A stretch of DNA of 64,000 nucleotides from an uncultured Clostridia bacterium (lineage in GTDB: Bacteria; Bacillota; Clostridia; Oscillospirales; QAKW01), in assembly GCA_944387895.1 (NCBI GenBank), contig CALXGQ010000029.1, positions 62,001 to 126,000 on the forward strand. Reading direction: 5' to 3'. The position numbers were made by a program, and so were the translations under genes. The number at the start of each line of letters is the position of its first letter. Position 1 is the stretch's first letter. Below, in pieces: positions 49,578-58,500 of this stretch. Below the pieces are notes generated by a model. That model was not told the DNA's origin, did not search any database, and saw only the letters and a list, made by a program, of their open reading frames with translations.

Positions 49578-50606
49578 ATGAATATGAATTTCAAGCGCAA
49601 GCTGCCGATTCCAAAGGAAATCAAAGCGCAGTATCCCCCCACCGAAGCGATGCTTCAGATCAAAACGGCGCGCGACCGGGAGATCCGCAGGATTTTTACC
49701 GGCGAGAGCGATCGGTTTCTGCTGATCATCGGGCCCTGCTCCGCCGATTTCAAAGAATCGGTTCTGGACTACATCGGGCGGCTGCGGCTTCTGGAGGATC
49801 GGGTGCGGGATAAAATCCTGATCATCCCCCGTATTTACACCAATAAGCCCCGCACCACCGGCGACGGCTATAAGGGGATGCTGCACCAGCCCGATCCCAA
49901 CGAAAAACCGGATATGCTCAAGGGTATTGTGGCCATCCGGGACGTTCACCTTCAGGCTCTGGCGCAATATCAGTTCAGTTGCGCCGATGAGATGCTCTAT
50001 CCGGAAAATCACCGATATCTTTCGGATCTCTTATCTTATGTGGCGGTGGGCGCCCGGTCGGTGGAGAACCAGCAGCACCGTCTGACGGCCAGCGGGCTGG
50101 ATATCCCGGTAGGGATGAAAAATCCGACCGGCGGCGACCTGAGCGTGATGATGAATTCCATCACCGCCGGGCAGCACGCCCATACGTTTCTTTACCGCGG
50201 CTGGGAGGTGGAAAGCGAAGGAAATCCGCTGACCCATGCGATCCTCCGCGGGTATGTGGACAGCAGCGGCCGATCCCTGCCCAATTATCATTACGAGGAT
50301 CTCAGCAAGCTGTGCAGGCTGTATGCCGCAACCGATCTGGCCAACCCCGCCGTGATCGTCGATACCAACCACGCCAATTCCGGCAAACGGTATCTGGAGC
50401 AGGTGCGCATCGCGCGGGACGTGCTTTACAGCTGCCGCCTTAATGGGGATATCCGCCGCCTGGTTAAGGGGCTGATGATCGAAAGCTATATCGAGGACGG
50501 CGCCCAGAAAATCGGCGAATTTTGCTACGGAAAATCCATCACCGATCCCTGCCTTGGCTGGGAAAAGACCGAGCGGCTGGTTTTGGAAATTGCCGAAAGC
50601 TTATAA
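49578..50606 (+). CDS. aroF: 3-deoxy-7-phosphoheptulonate synthase (DAHP synthase, AroG/AroF type)
   Basis: 342 residues of type I-alpha DAHP synthase. It condenses PEP with erythrose-4-phosphate, the first committed step. Seen are LLIIGPCSADFKESVLDYIGRL, IPRIYTNKPRTTGDGYKGM, the PEP-binding VAVGARSVENQQHR, MKNPTGGDLSVMMN and IVDTNHANSGKRYLEQ. It is the last gene of the operon although it acts first. No ACT or mutase domain is fused. The start is ATG 49578 after AAAGGAG. Confidence 0.96.
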   Translation: MNMNFKRKLPIPKEIKAQYPPTEAMLQIKTARDREIRRIFTGESDRFLLIIGPCSADFKESVLDYIGRLRLLEDRVRDKILIIPRIYTNKPRTTGDGYKGMLHQPDPNEKPDMLKGIVAIRDVHLQALAQYQFSCADEMLYPENHRYLSDLLSYVAVGARSVENQQHRLTASGLDIPVGMKNPTGGDLSVMMNSITAGQHAHTFLYRGWEVESEGNPLTHAILRGYVDSSGRSLPNYHYEDLSKLCRLYAATDLANPAVIVDTNHANSGKRYLEQVRIARDVLYSCRLNGDIRRLVKGLMIESYIEDGAQKIGEFCYGKSITDPCLGWEKTERLVLEIAESL

Positions 50607-50614
50607 GGAAAACC

Positions 50615-50660
50615 CAAAGCCCGGAAGGGCGATCCAAAAGGATCGCCCTTCCGGGCTTTG
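50615..50660. terminator. Long perfect hairpin between aroF and rnpB
   Basis: A 21-bp perfect stem (50615-50635 with 50640-50660) with loop AAAA. It follows the aroF stop by 8 nt and lies 3 nt from the 3' end of rnpB. No real T run follows on plus, and only a short one on minus, so it may serve as a terminator, a processing signal or a 3' barrier for both convergent transcripts. Confidence 0.75.
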
Positions 50661-50663
50661 CGA

Positions 50664-50998
50664 TGAGCCGGCCTGTAAGCCGAGTTCTGTCGAGAACAGT
50701 CATCTATCTGGGGCCATCGTTGCCGATGGTCTCAAGCCACGCTTTCGAGGTTCGATCGGGCGGGCCGCCCTCGCCTCTGTTGGTGTTGCATCGGATAGGG
50801 TTTACAGACCCTTTATGTCACCATAAAGGGTGGTGAGCTCTTACCTCGCCTTTCCATCCTTACCGCAGGTGCGGCGGTTTATTTCTGTTGCACTTTCCCT
50901 GAAGTCGCCTTCGGTGGGCGTTACCCACTATCCTGGCCCGCGATGCTCGGACTTTCCTCCGCCGGGCTGCGCCCGGCGGCGACTGTTCGGCCGACTCA
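50664..50998 (-). ncRNA. rnpB: RNase P RNA, class A
   Basis: A catalytic RNA of about 335 nt that matures tRNA 5' ends. On the minus strand P1 pairs TGAGTCGGCC with GGCCGGCTCA. Universal elements are present: GAGGAAAGTCCGAGC (with GGCCAGGATAGTGGGTAACGCC), AACAGAAA, the J segments GGTAAGGATGGAAAGGCG, and the 3' portion with GATAGATGACTG and ACAGAACTCGGCTTA. The promoter at 51006-51034 places the 5' end near 50998. Short reading frames across it on both strands are spurious. Confidence 0.96.
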
Positions 50999-51005
50999 CA
51001 TTTTT

Positions 51006-51034
51006 ATCATAGCACAAAAAGGAAAAATTGTAAA
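51006..51034 (-). promoter_or_regulatory. Promoter of rnpB
   Basis: Minus strand: TTTACA (51034-51029), 17-bp spacer, TATGAT (51011-51006), 8 nt before the RNA 5' end. Confidence 0.85.
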
Positions 51035-51040
51035 TATATA

Positions 51041-51069
51041 TTGCTAAATATCTTAGAAAACTATATAAT
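51041..51069 (+). promoter_or_regulatory. Promoter of murD and the M42 genes
   Basis: TTGCTA (51041-51046), 17-bp spacer, TATAAT (51064-51069); back-to-back with the rnpB promoter. Confidence 0.8.
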
Positions 51070-51099
51070 AAATCTTAAATAATAGATTAAGGAGCAAAG

Positions 51100-52479
51100 A
51101 TGTTGAAGCATTTGGAGCAGTTTCAGAAAGATGTGCGGGGCAAAACCGTCGGCGTGGTGGGTATTGGGGTATCCAATACGCCGATTATCGTCATGCTGGC
51201 GGAGATGGGCGTTGAGGTTGTGGCCTTCGACAAACGATCCGAGGATCAGCTTGGCGATCCCGGCAGAGATTTAAAGAAGCTGGGCGTCAGAATGTTCTGC
51301 GGCGCCGATTATATGGATCACCTGACCGGAGATTGGATCATCAAAACGCCGGGGATGCGGCCGGATCATCCGGCTTTGGTGGCCGCCAGAAAAAAAGGCA
51401 GCGTCGTGACCAGCGAGATGGAGCTGTTTTTTGAGTACTGCCCCTGCAAAATTATTGCCGTAACGGGGAGCGATGGGAAAACCACCACCACCAGCCTGAT
51501 CTATGAAATGCTCCGGAGAACCGGCCGCCGCGTCCATCTGGGCGGCAATATCGGCTATCCGCTCTTCTGCCGGCTGAAGGAAATGGAGCCGGAGGATCTC
51601 GTTGTGGCGGAGCTTTCCAGCTTCCAGCTTCAAACGATGCGGAAGAGCCCTCATGCCGCCGTTGTGACCAATCTTTCACCGAACCATCTGGACGTGCATA
51701 AAGACATGGAGGAATATACCGCGGCAAAGGCCAATATCTTCCGCTATCAAGGCAGCGGCGATCTCCTTGTCCTCAATGCCGATAATGGGGTAACGGCCGG
51801 ATTTGCCGCCGAAGCCGCGGGGAGGGTGCGGATGTTTTCTTTTCGGAGCGTGCCTCCCTGCGACGGCGCTTTTTACCGCGACGGCGCCGTTTATCTTCGG
51901 GATGCGGAGGGCGAAAAAAAGCTGATCGACCGCAGCCGGATCCTGCTGCGGGGCGATCACAATGTGGAAAACTTCATGGCGGCTGTTCTGGCGGTGCTGG
52001 ACTGGGTGGAACCGGAAACAATCGTCAAGGTGGCGGAGAGCTTCGGCGGCGTGCGGCACCGGATGGAATTTATCCGGGAGGTGCGCGGAGTCCGCTTCTA
52101 TAACGATTCCATCGGTTCTTCCCCCACCCGAACGATTGCCACGCTGCACAGCTTCGACCGCAAGGTGCGGCTGATCGCCGGGGGATATGACAAGAAAATT
52201 CCCTACGACGCGTTGGGGAAGGTGGTGCCGGAGCGGGTGGAAAAGCTTTATCTCTGCGGCGCCACCGCAGAAAAGATCCGCGATGCGGTAAAGGCCTGCG
52301 CGCCGTGCTTCCCGGTCGAGATATACCAAAATCTTCAGACGGCGATTGAAACCGCCTATCAGGAATCGGTGCCGGGCGATATTGTTTTGCTTTCACCGGC
52401 TTCCGCCAGCTTTGACCAGTTTAAAAATTTTGAGGAACGAGGCGATTTCTTCGTTTCGGTAGTAAAGGGATTGCTATGA
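51100..52479 (+). CDS. murD: UDP-N-acetylmuramoyl-L-alanine--D-glutamate ligase
   Basis: 459 residues of Mur ligase. A Rossmann-like UDP-binding domain (VGVVGIGVSNTPIIVML) is followed by the ATPase domain with GSDGKTTTTSLIYEML, the conserved LSSFQL and NLSPNHLDVHKDMEEY, then HNVENFMAAVLA and the C-terminal NDSIGSSPTRTIATLHSF with the GGYDKKIPYDAL element. It adds D-Glu to UDP-MurNAc-L-Ala in the cytoplasm. It overlaps the first M42 gene by 4 nt, unusual company for murD. Confidence 0.96.
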   Translation: MLKHLEQFQKDVRGKTVGVVGIGVSNTPIIVMLAEMGVEVVAFDKRSEDQLGDPGRDLKKLGVRMFCGADYMDHLTGDWIIKTPGMRPDHPALVAARKKGSVVTSEMELFFEYCPCKIIAVTGSDGKTTTTSLIYEMLRRTGRRVHLGGNIGYPLFCRLKEMEPEDLVVAELSSFQLQTMRKSPHAAVVTNLSPNHLDVHKDMEEYTAAKANIFRYQGSGDLLVLNADNGVTAGFAAEAAGRVRMFSFRSVPPCDGAFYRDGAVYLRDAEGEKKLIDRSRILLRGDHNVENFMAAVLAVLDWVEPETIVKVAESFGGVRHRMEFIREVRGVRFYNDSIGSSPTRTIATLHSFDRKVRLIAGGYDKKIPYDALGKVVPERVEKLYLCGATAEKIRDAVKACAPCFPVEIYQNLQTAIETAYQESVPGDIVLLSPASASFDQFKNFEERGDFFVSVVKGLL

Positions 52480-53513
52480 AAACATTGCAGAATTTTTTAT
52501 TTGAATTATGCGGCGAGCAGCTTCCCTCGGGATTCGAGCGGATGTCGACCGGCGCAAAGGAGCTTTTGGCTCCGCTGGTGGATGAATGCTACACCGACCG
52601 CTCCGGCAATATCGTCGGCTACAGGCGGGCGGCGCTTGCCAATGCCAAAAAGGTGATGGTAGAGGCGCATCTGGACGAAATCGGCCTGATGGTGACGAAA
52701 ATCGACGACAACGGATTTTTGCATTTCACCAATCTGGCCGGATTCTCACCGGAGATTTTACCGGCGACGTCTGTTACCGTGCGGGGCGTTCGTCCGCTGC
52801 CCGGCGTCGTTGCTACGCTTCCGCCCCACCTGCTGTCCCCGGAGGAGCAGAAAAAGCCGCTGCCGATGGATAAAATGGTGATCGATATCGGCTATTCCGC
52901 CGCCCGGGCGCGGGAGCTGGTGCGGGTAGGGGATCCGATCGTTCTGCGCCAGAGCTGCGCCGATCTTCTGAACCACCGCGTCTGCGGCAAGGCGCTGGAT
53001 AACCGCGCCGGCGTAGCGGTCATTCTGAATGCGTTGAACGACCTTGTCAAAATGCCGCTCCCGGTGAATCTTTATGTGGTGTTTTCCGCCGGAGAGGAAT
53101 TTAACGGTTTTGGGGCGCGCCATGCCGCCTGGGAGATCGCGCCCGATGAAGCGCTGGTGATCGACGTGACCCACGGCGCCTCTGCTCAGACGCCGAAGAA
53201 TAAGGCGTTTCCGTTGGGCGGCGGCGTTATGATCGGGGTCGCGCCGGTATTAAACGGCGAAGTGACGGCGTGCCTGCTGGATCTTGCCGCCCGGAATCAG
53301 ATCCCCTACGGCCGGGAGGCCATGAGCGGGAGAACCGGAACAAACAGCGATGGTATTGCCGTCAGCCGCGCCGGGGTACCGGTGGGGCTTGCCTCGATCC
53401 CGCTGCGGTATATGCACAGCGGCTGCGAGGTGGTGGATCTGGCGGATATGCAGGCCTGTTCCCGGCTGATCGGCCGTTATGTTATGCAGGGAGGAGCCGT
53501 TCATTATGAATAA
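52476..53513 (+). CDS. M42 family metallopeptidase, copy 1
   Basis: 345 residues. A co-catalytic di-zinc aminopeptidase of the glutamyl aminopeptidase/TET group. Candidate metal and catalytic residues are in EAHLDEIGLMV (H, D), GKALDNRAGVAV (bridging D), SAGEEFNGFGA (EE), VIDVTHG (D) and YMHSGCEVVD (H). It probably forms large hollow oligomers that trim peptides. It is coupled to murD and to a second, divergent copy downstream. Confidence 0.9.
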   Translation: MKTLQNFLFELCGEQLPSGFERMSTGAKELLAPLVDECYTDRSGNIVGYRRAALANAKKVMVEAHLDEIGLMVTKIDDNGFLHFTNLAGFSPEILPATSVTVRGVRPLPGVVATLPPHLLSPEEQKKPLPMDKMVIDIGYSAARARELVRVGDPIVLRQSCADLLNHRVCGKALDNRAGVAVILNALNDLVKMPLPVNLYVVFSAGEEFNGFGARHAAWEIAPDEALVIDVTHGASAQTPKNKAFPLGGGVMIGVAPVLNGEVTACLLDLAARNQIPYGREAMSGRTGTNSDGIAVSRAGVPVGLASIPLRYMHSGCEVVDLADMQACSRLIGRYVMQGGAVHYE

Positions 53514-54516
53514 GCAGCTCAGTTATCTATCTTCTCTTTTTGGAGCCTCCGGCAGCGAGGGGGATGTCCGCCAGGCGGTTCTCAATGAGATCCGGGACTA
53601 TTGCACCAGAATCCAGGTGGATCGTCTGGGAAACATCATCGCCTATAAGCGCGGGAGCGTGGAGGCGCCCTTTACGATGATGCTTTCGGCGCATATGGAT
53701 GAAGTGGCGCTGATGGTGACGGCTATCGACGACGACGGATATTTGAAATTCGATACCGTTGGCGGGATCGATCCCCGGATCCTGCCGGGCAAACACGTTG
53801 TGATCGGTCGGCGCAAGCTCCACGGCGTCATCGGCGCGCTGGCGCCGCATTTGGCCGAGGATAAGGAAAAGGCGCCGAAGGTCGAGGATCTTTGTATTGA
53901 TATCGGCGCCCGGGACAAAGCGGACGCCGAAGAGCACGCAACGGTGGGGGATATGGTCGGCTTCGATACCGGGTATCAGGAATTTGGCGAAGGGCTGGTG
54001 CGCGCCAAGGCACTGGACGACCGGGCCGGCTGCTATATGCTGATCGAGATTCTGAAGCAGGATCTTCCTTTCGATATGTACTTCACCTTCACGGTTATGG
54101 AAGAGATCGGCTGCGTCGGAGCGGCTGCCGCCGCCTATGAAGTCCGGCCGCAGTATGCGCTGATCCTTGAAGGCACCACCGCCGGAGATATTCATACGGA
54201 GAAGGATCAAACCAGCGTCTGCCGGTTAAACGGCGGGCCGGTGCTGTCCTTTATGGATAACGCCGCGATCTACGACAGGGATTTTTACCGCATGGCGCTG
54301 GATGCGGCGCGGGGCGCGGGGATCCCGGTTCAGATCAAGGAGGCGGTCGCCGGCGGCAATGAAAGCGGCGCCGTTCAGCAGGCGCTGGGCGGGTGCAAGG
54401 TGCTGGCCATCTCTGTTCCCTGCCGGTATATTCATTCCCCGGTGAGCGTGGCCTCTCTTGAGGACATCGAGAACGGGATCCGCCTGACGCAGGCTATTTT
54501 GAATCAAATGCTTTAA
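53506..54516 (+). CDS. M42 family metallopeptidase, copy 2
   Basis: 336 residues. The family elements are SAHMDEVALMV, KALDDRAGCYML, TVMEEIGCVGA, LILEGTTAGD and YIHSPVSVASL. The third metal ligand is Glu (ILEG) where copies 1 and 3 have Asp, and the bridging region reads DDR instead of DNR, so specificity or metal may differ. The start is ATG 53506 (MNKQLSYLSSLFGASGSEGDV), with AGGGAGGAG upstream, overlapping copy 1 by 8 nt. Confidence 0.9.
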   Translation: MNKQLSYLSSLFGASGSEGDVRQAVLNEIRDYCTRIQVDRLGNIIAYKRGSVEAPFTMMLSAHMDEVALMVTAIDDDGYLKFDTVGGIDPRILPGKHVVIGRRKLHGVIGALAPHLAEDKEKAPKVEDLCIDIGARDKADAEEHATVGDMVGFDTGYQEFGEGLVRAKALDDRAGCYMLIEILKQDLPFDMYFTFTVMEEIGCVGAAAAAYEVRPQYALILEGTTAGDIHTEKDQTSVCRLNGGPVLSFMDNAAIYDRDFYRMALDAARGAGIPVQIKEAVAGGNESGAVQQALGGCKVLAISVPCRYIHSPVSVASLEDIENGIRLTQAILNQML

Positions 54517-54528
54517 GGAGATGAAAGA

Positions 54529-55503
54529 ATGATCGACGCAATTCGGGAATTGGCGGGAGTTTCCGGTGTATCCGGAAACGAACGGAATATATCAGAGTAT
54601 ATCAAGGGGCAGATCCTGCCTTATGTGGACAAAGTGTATGAGGACAGCCTGGGAAATCTGGTGGCGGTGCGCCGGGGCGAAGGCTCCCGGGTCATGCTGA
54701 TGGCGCATATGGATCAGATCGGGCTGGTCGCTTCCTTTGTGGACGATAAAGGATTTGTCCGCGTGGCGCCGGTGGGTCATGTGGATCCCAAAACGACGGT
54801 CGGGCGCCCGGTTGTCTTTGAAAACGGCGAAACCGGCGTATTCATCTGCGGCAGCAAAGAGAAAAAGGAACCGGAGCTGAAGGACTGCTATGTGGATATC
54901 GGCGCCGCCGATCGGGCGGAGGCGCTCCGCCGCGTTGAAATCGGGCAGACAGCCTCTTTTCTGAGCAATACCTTTGAAACGGGCAGAAAAATCGTCTCCG
55001 GCGCTCTGGATAATCGGGCGGGATGCTATTGCCTGATGGAAACGCTGCGCCGCGTCAAAAACAACAGCTGCGAGCTTTATGCCGTATTCACCGTTCAGGA
55101 GGAGGTAGGGCTGCGCGGAGCCAAGGTGTCCGGGTTTGAGATTGCGCCGGATGTTGCCATCGCGGTGGACGTGACCCTGAGCGGGGATCATCCGGACGCC
55201 CGGGAAACCACCGCTGTTCTGGGCGGCGGGGCGGCTGTCAAGATCTGCGACCGATCCGCCATATGCAGCCGCGGGATCATAGAAGATCTGGAAAATCTTG
55301 CGGCCCGCAGAGGGATCCCCGTGCAGAGGGACGTGTTGGCCAGCGGCGGAACCGATATCGGAAGCGTTCAGCTTCTGGGCAAGGGCGTTCAGGTCGGGGG
55401 CGTCAGCATTCCTGTCCGCTATTGTCATTCCGCCGTGGAAATGGCCGATAAAAATGACATCGAGGCGGTCATCGGCCTCCTTACGGCATACCTTGAAAAA
55501 TAG
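54529..55503 (+). CDS. M42 family metallopeptidase, copy 3
   Basis: 324 residues. The elements are MAHMDQIGLVASFVDD, GALDNRAGCYCLMETL, TVQEEVGLRGAKVSG, AVDVTLSGDHPDA and YCHSAVEMADKNDIEA, the most canonical set of the three. AAGGAG precedes the ATG, 12 nt after copy 2. Sequence divergence among the three copies is high, so they are old paralogues and not a recent tandem duplication. The stop coincides with the -35 of the smc promoter. Confidence 0.92.
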   Translation: MIDAIRELAGVSGVSGNERNISEYIKGQILPYVDKVYEDSLGNLVAVRRGEGSRVMLMAHMDQIGLVASFVDDKGFVRVAPVGHVDPKTTVGRPVVFENGETGVFICGSKEKKEPELKDCYVDIGAADRAEALRRVEIGQTASFLSNTFETGRKIVSGALDNRAGCYCLMETLRRVKNNSCELYAVFTVQEEVGLRGAKVSGFEIAPDVAIAVDVTLSGDHPDARETTAVLGGGAAVKICDRSAICSRGIIEDLENLAARRGIPVQRDVLASGGTDIGSVQLLGKGVQVGGVSIPVRYCHSAVEMADKNDIEAVIGLLTAYLEK

Positions 55504-55532
55504 TTGCTTTTTTCAGGGGATGTTGGTATAAT
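55504..55532 (+). promoter_or_regulatory. Promoter of smc-ftsY
   Basis: TTGCTT (55504-55509), 17-bp spacer, TATAAT (55527-55532), beginning at the last base pairs of the third M42 gene. Confidence 0.75.
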
Positions 55533-55567
55533 ATTTTTTAATGTTGTTCTGTGAAGGAAGTGACACT

Positions 55568-58500
55568 TTGCGTTTAAAATGTCTGGACATACAGGGATTT
55601 AAATCCTTTCCGGATAAAATCAATATCAGCTTTGATCACGGTATCACGGCGATCGTCGGGCCAAACGGTTCGGGCAAGAGCAATGTCTCCGATGCGATCC
55701 GCTGGGTTTTGGGGGAGCAGTCCAATAAAAATCTGCGCAGTACCAGAATGGAGGACGTGATTTTTTCGGGCACCGCTAAGCGGAAACCCCAGGGTTTTGC
55801 CGAGGTCAGCCTGACGATTGATAACGACGACCATGCGCTGAATGTCGATTATAATGAAGTGATGATCACGCGCCGGTATTATCGCAGCGGCGAAAGTGAG
55901 TATTTTATCAATAAATCTCCCGCCCGCCTGCGGGATGTCCATGAGCTTTTCATGGATACCGGCATCGGCAGGGACGGCTATTCGATCATTGGCCAGGGAA
56001 CCATTGATCAGATCCTGCTGGGCAAGAGCGAGGAGCGGCGTTCCATGCTGGAGGAGGTGGCGGGCATCTCCAAGTTCCGCTACCGCAAAACGGAAGCGGA
56101 GCGCAAGCTGAACGCAACCGAGGAAAATCTGGTGCGCCTCGGCGATATCGTCGGAGAGCTGGAGGAACGGCTGCCCGGTCTGGAGCGTCAGTCTGAAAAG
56201 GCGCGGAAATATCTTGCGATGTATGAGGAAAAAAAGGATCTGGAAATCGCCCTTTGGCTGGAAGAGCTGGATCAGATCAGAAGTAATGCCGATCGCGTCC
56301 ATGAGCAGCACGCCATCGCCAGGGGTCAGCTGGAAGGGCTGACTGTTGAGGTGGATAATATCGAGCAGGAAATCAACCGGCTGTTTGATCAGAATATCGA
56401 GATCACAACGGCGATCGATCAGATCCGTCAGCAGCAGACGGCCCGAGAGGAGCAGCTTGGCGCTTTGTCTTCTCAGAAAGCGGTGATGGAGAGTCAGGCG
56501 GAGTTTGAGCAGGGCGTGATCGAACGGCTGGAGCAGGAGCTTTCCGCCGTGGGCACCCGCCGGGAGGAGGCGGAGGAAAAGATCCGGCTCCTGAACGGTG
56601 AAATCGAAGAAAAAACCGGGGCGATCGCCGCCATAGACGAAAAGGTAAACGCCGTCATCGGCGAGATCCGGGAGATCACCGCAAAAAGCGAGGATCAGCA
56701 GCGCAAAAGCGAAGCGCTGCAGGAGGCGCTGCGCGCAAACAGCGCGGAGCGCAACCGCCTGCAAATGGAGCTGATCTCCGCCCGGTCGGGGATGGAGTCC
56801 CATCATGAGCGGATCGCCGATCTGGCCGCCGCGCGATCCGGCCAGCAGGCGCAGATCGAAGGGCTGGAAGAGGAGTTGAACGCCCTTGAGCGCCAGTTGG
56901 CGGAAAAGGCCGAGGAACGGCAGGGAGAGCAGAACGCCGCCGCCGGGCTGCGGAAAATGAAGGAAATCAAAGGCCGCGTCTACGCGGAAGCGCTGGAAAA
57001 AGAGCAGAAATGCGCCTCTGAATGCAATGCGCTGGAGCAGCGCAGCCGGATCCTGGCGGAGATGGAAAAGCATCTGGAGGGCTTTGGCGGCGCTGTGAAA
57101 CTGGTGCTGGAGCAAAGCCGCAGAGGAATCCTTGGCGGGATCGTCGGCCCGGTTTCTCAGCTGATCCGGGTGGAGGAGCCGTATCTTGTCGCGATTGAAA
57201 CCGCCTTGGGCGCCGGCATTCAGAATATCGTTACGGAAAACAGTACATCCGCCAAAAACGCCATGCTGTGGCTGAAGCGGCAGAAGGGCGGGCGCGCTAC
57301 GTTTTTGCCCCTCGACAGCCTGACGCCGAAGGGGATCAGGGAAGATTTTTCTCATAGCGCCGGCTTTGTTGGCGTTGCGGATCGGCTGGTGGAAGCCGAT
57401 CCTGCCAATAGAAAGGCGGTGGAGTTTTTACTGGGGCGCACGCTGATCTGTGAAACCATCGACCATGCGCTGGCATTGGCCAAATCCATTCAGAACCGCT
57501 ATAAGATCGTTACGCTGGATGGGCAGGTCATCAATGCCGGAGGCTCCATGACCGGCGGCAGCGCCGCCCGGAGCGGCGGGCTTTTATCCCGCGGCGCGGA
57601 GCTGGAGCGGATCGAAAAGGAGCTGACCGAAAAGGCGCAGAACCACGCGGATCTTACGCAGAAGCTGGAAGCGGCCGAGCGAGAGAAAAATACGCTGGAG
57701 GCGCGCCTCGGAGCGGCTGAGGACGCGATCCGGCTGCTGGATGAAGAAACGGCCAGAATGGAGAGCCTGCGGGAGAGCAAAACGGTGGTGCTTTCCTCTT
57801 ATCGGGAGCTGATCGCCGGTTATGATCGGGAAACCGAAACGGTGGAGGCGGCGATCCGCAGTTTGGAGGAGCGCGCCGGCGGGCTGCAGAAGCAGACGGA
57901 GGAGCTGGAATCCGCCGCTTCCCGGCTTCAGGAAGAGCTCACTTCATTGCAGGGGCTCAGCTCCGGCGATTTGGAACGCGCCGAGGAGCTGCGCCGCCGT
58001 TCTTCCGCCTATGAACTGGATAAGATCAGCCTTTTCAAAGAGATAGAAGGAACGCGCTCTCTGATCAGTCAGATGGAAGCGCAGATCGGCCTGATCGGCC
58101 GGGAGGCGGAGGAAAAGAATGCGCAGATCGCCGCATCCCGGGAGAAGATCGCCGCCGCTTCCGCCTCCGCCCGGGAGATGGAGGCGCAGGCAGAGGAGTT
58201 GCGCCGCCTCCAGACCGAAGGAAACGCGCAAACCCAGGCTCTTGCCCTTCAACGGCAGGAGCAGGAACGCAGGCAGACGGAATATCGCGCGGAGCAGAAG
58301 GAAAAGAACGGGATCAAGGAAAAGCTGATCGAGGAGGTTTCCCGGCTGGATAATAAGCTTGCCGGCATCGCCGATCAGTCCGACCGTATTATCGCCCAGC
58401 TTCTGGATATGTATGAGCTGACGGTTTCCGAAGCGAAGGATGCCGCCAAGCCGCTGGAGGATAAAGCCGAAGCCAAAAAGCGGGTACATGAGCTGAAAAA

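Noticed and set aside
50522-51012. Several short reading frames between aroF and murD
   Set aside because: They lie over the RNase P RNA and the hairpin; the RNA is clearly recognised.
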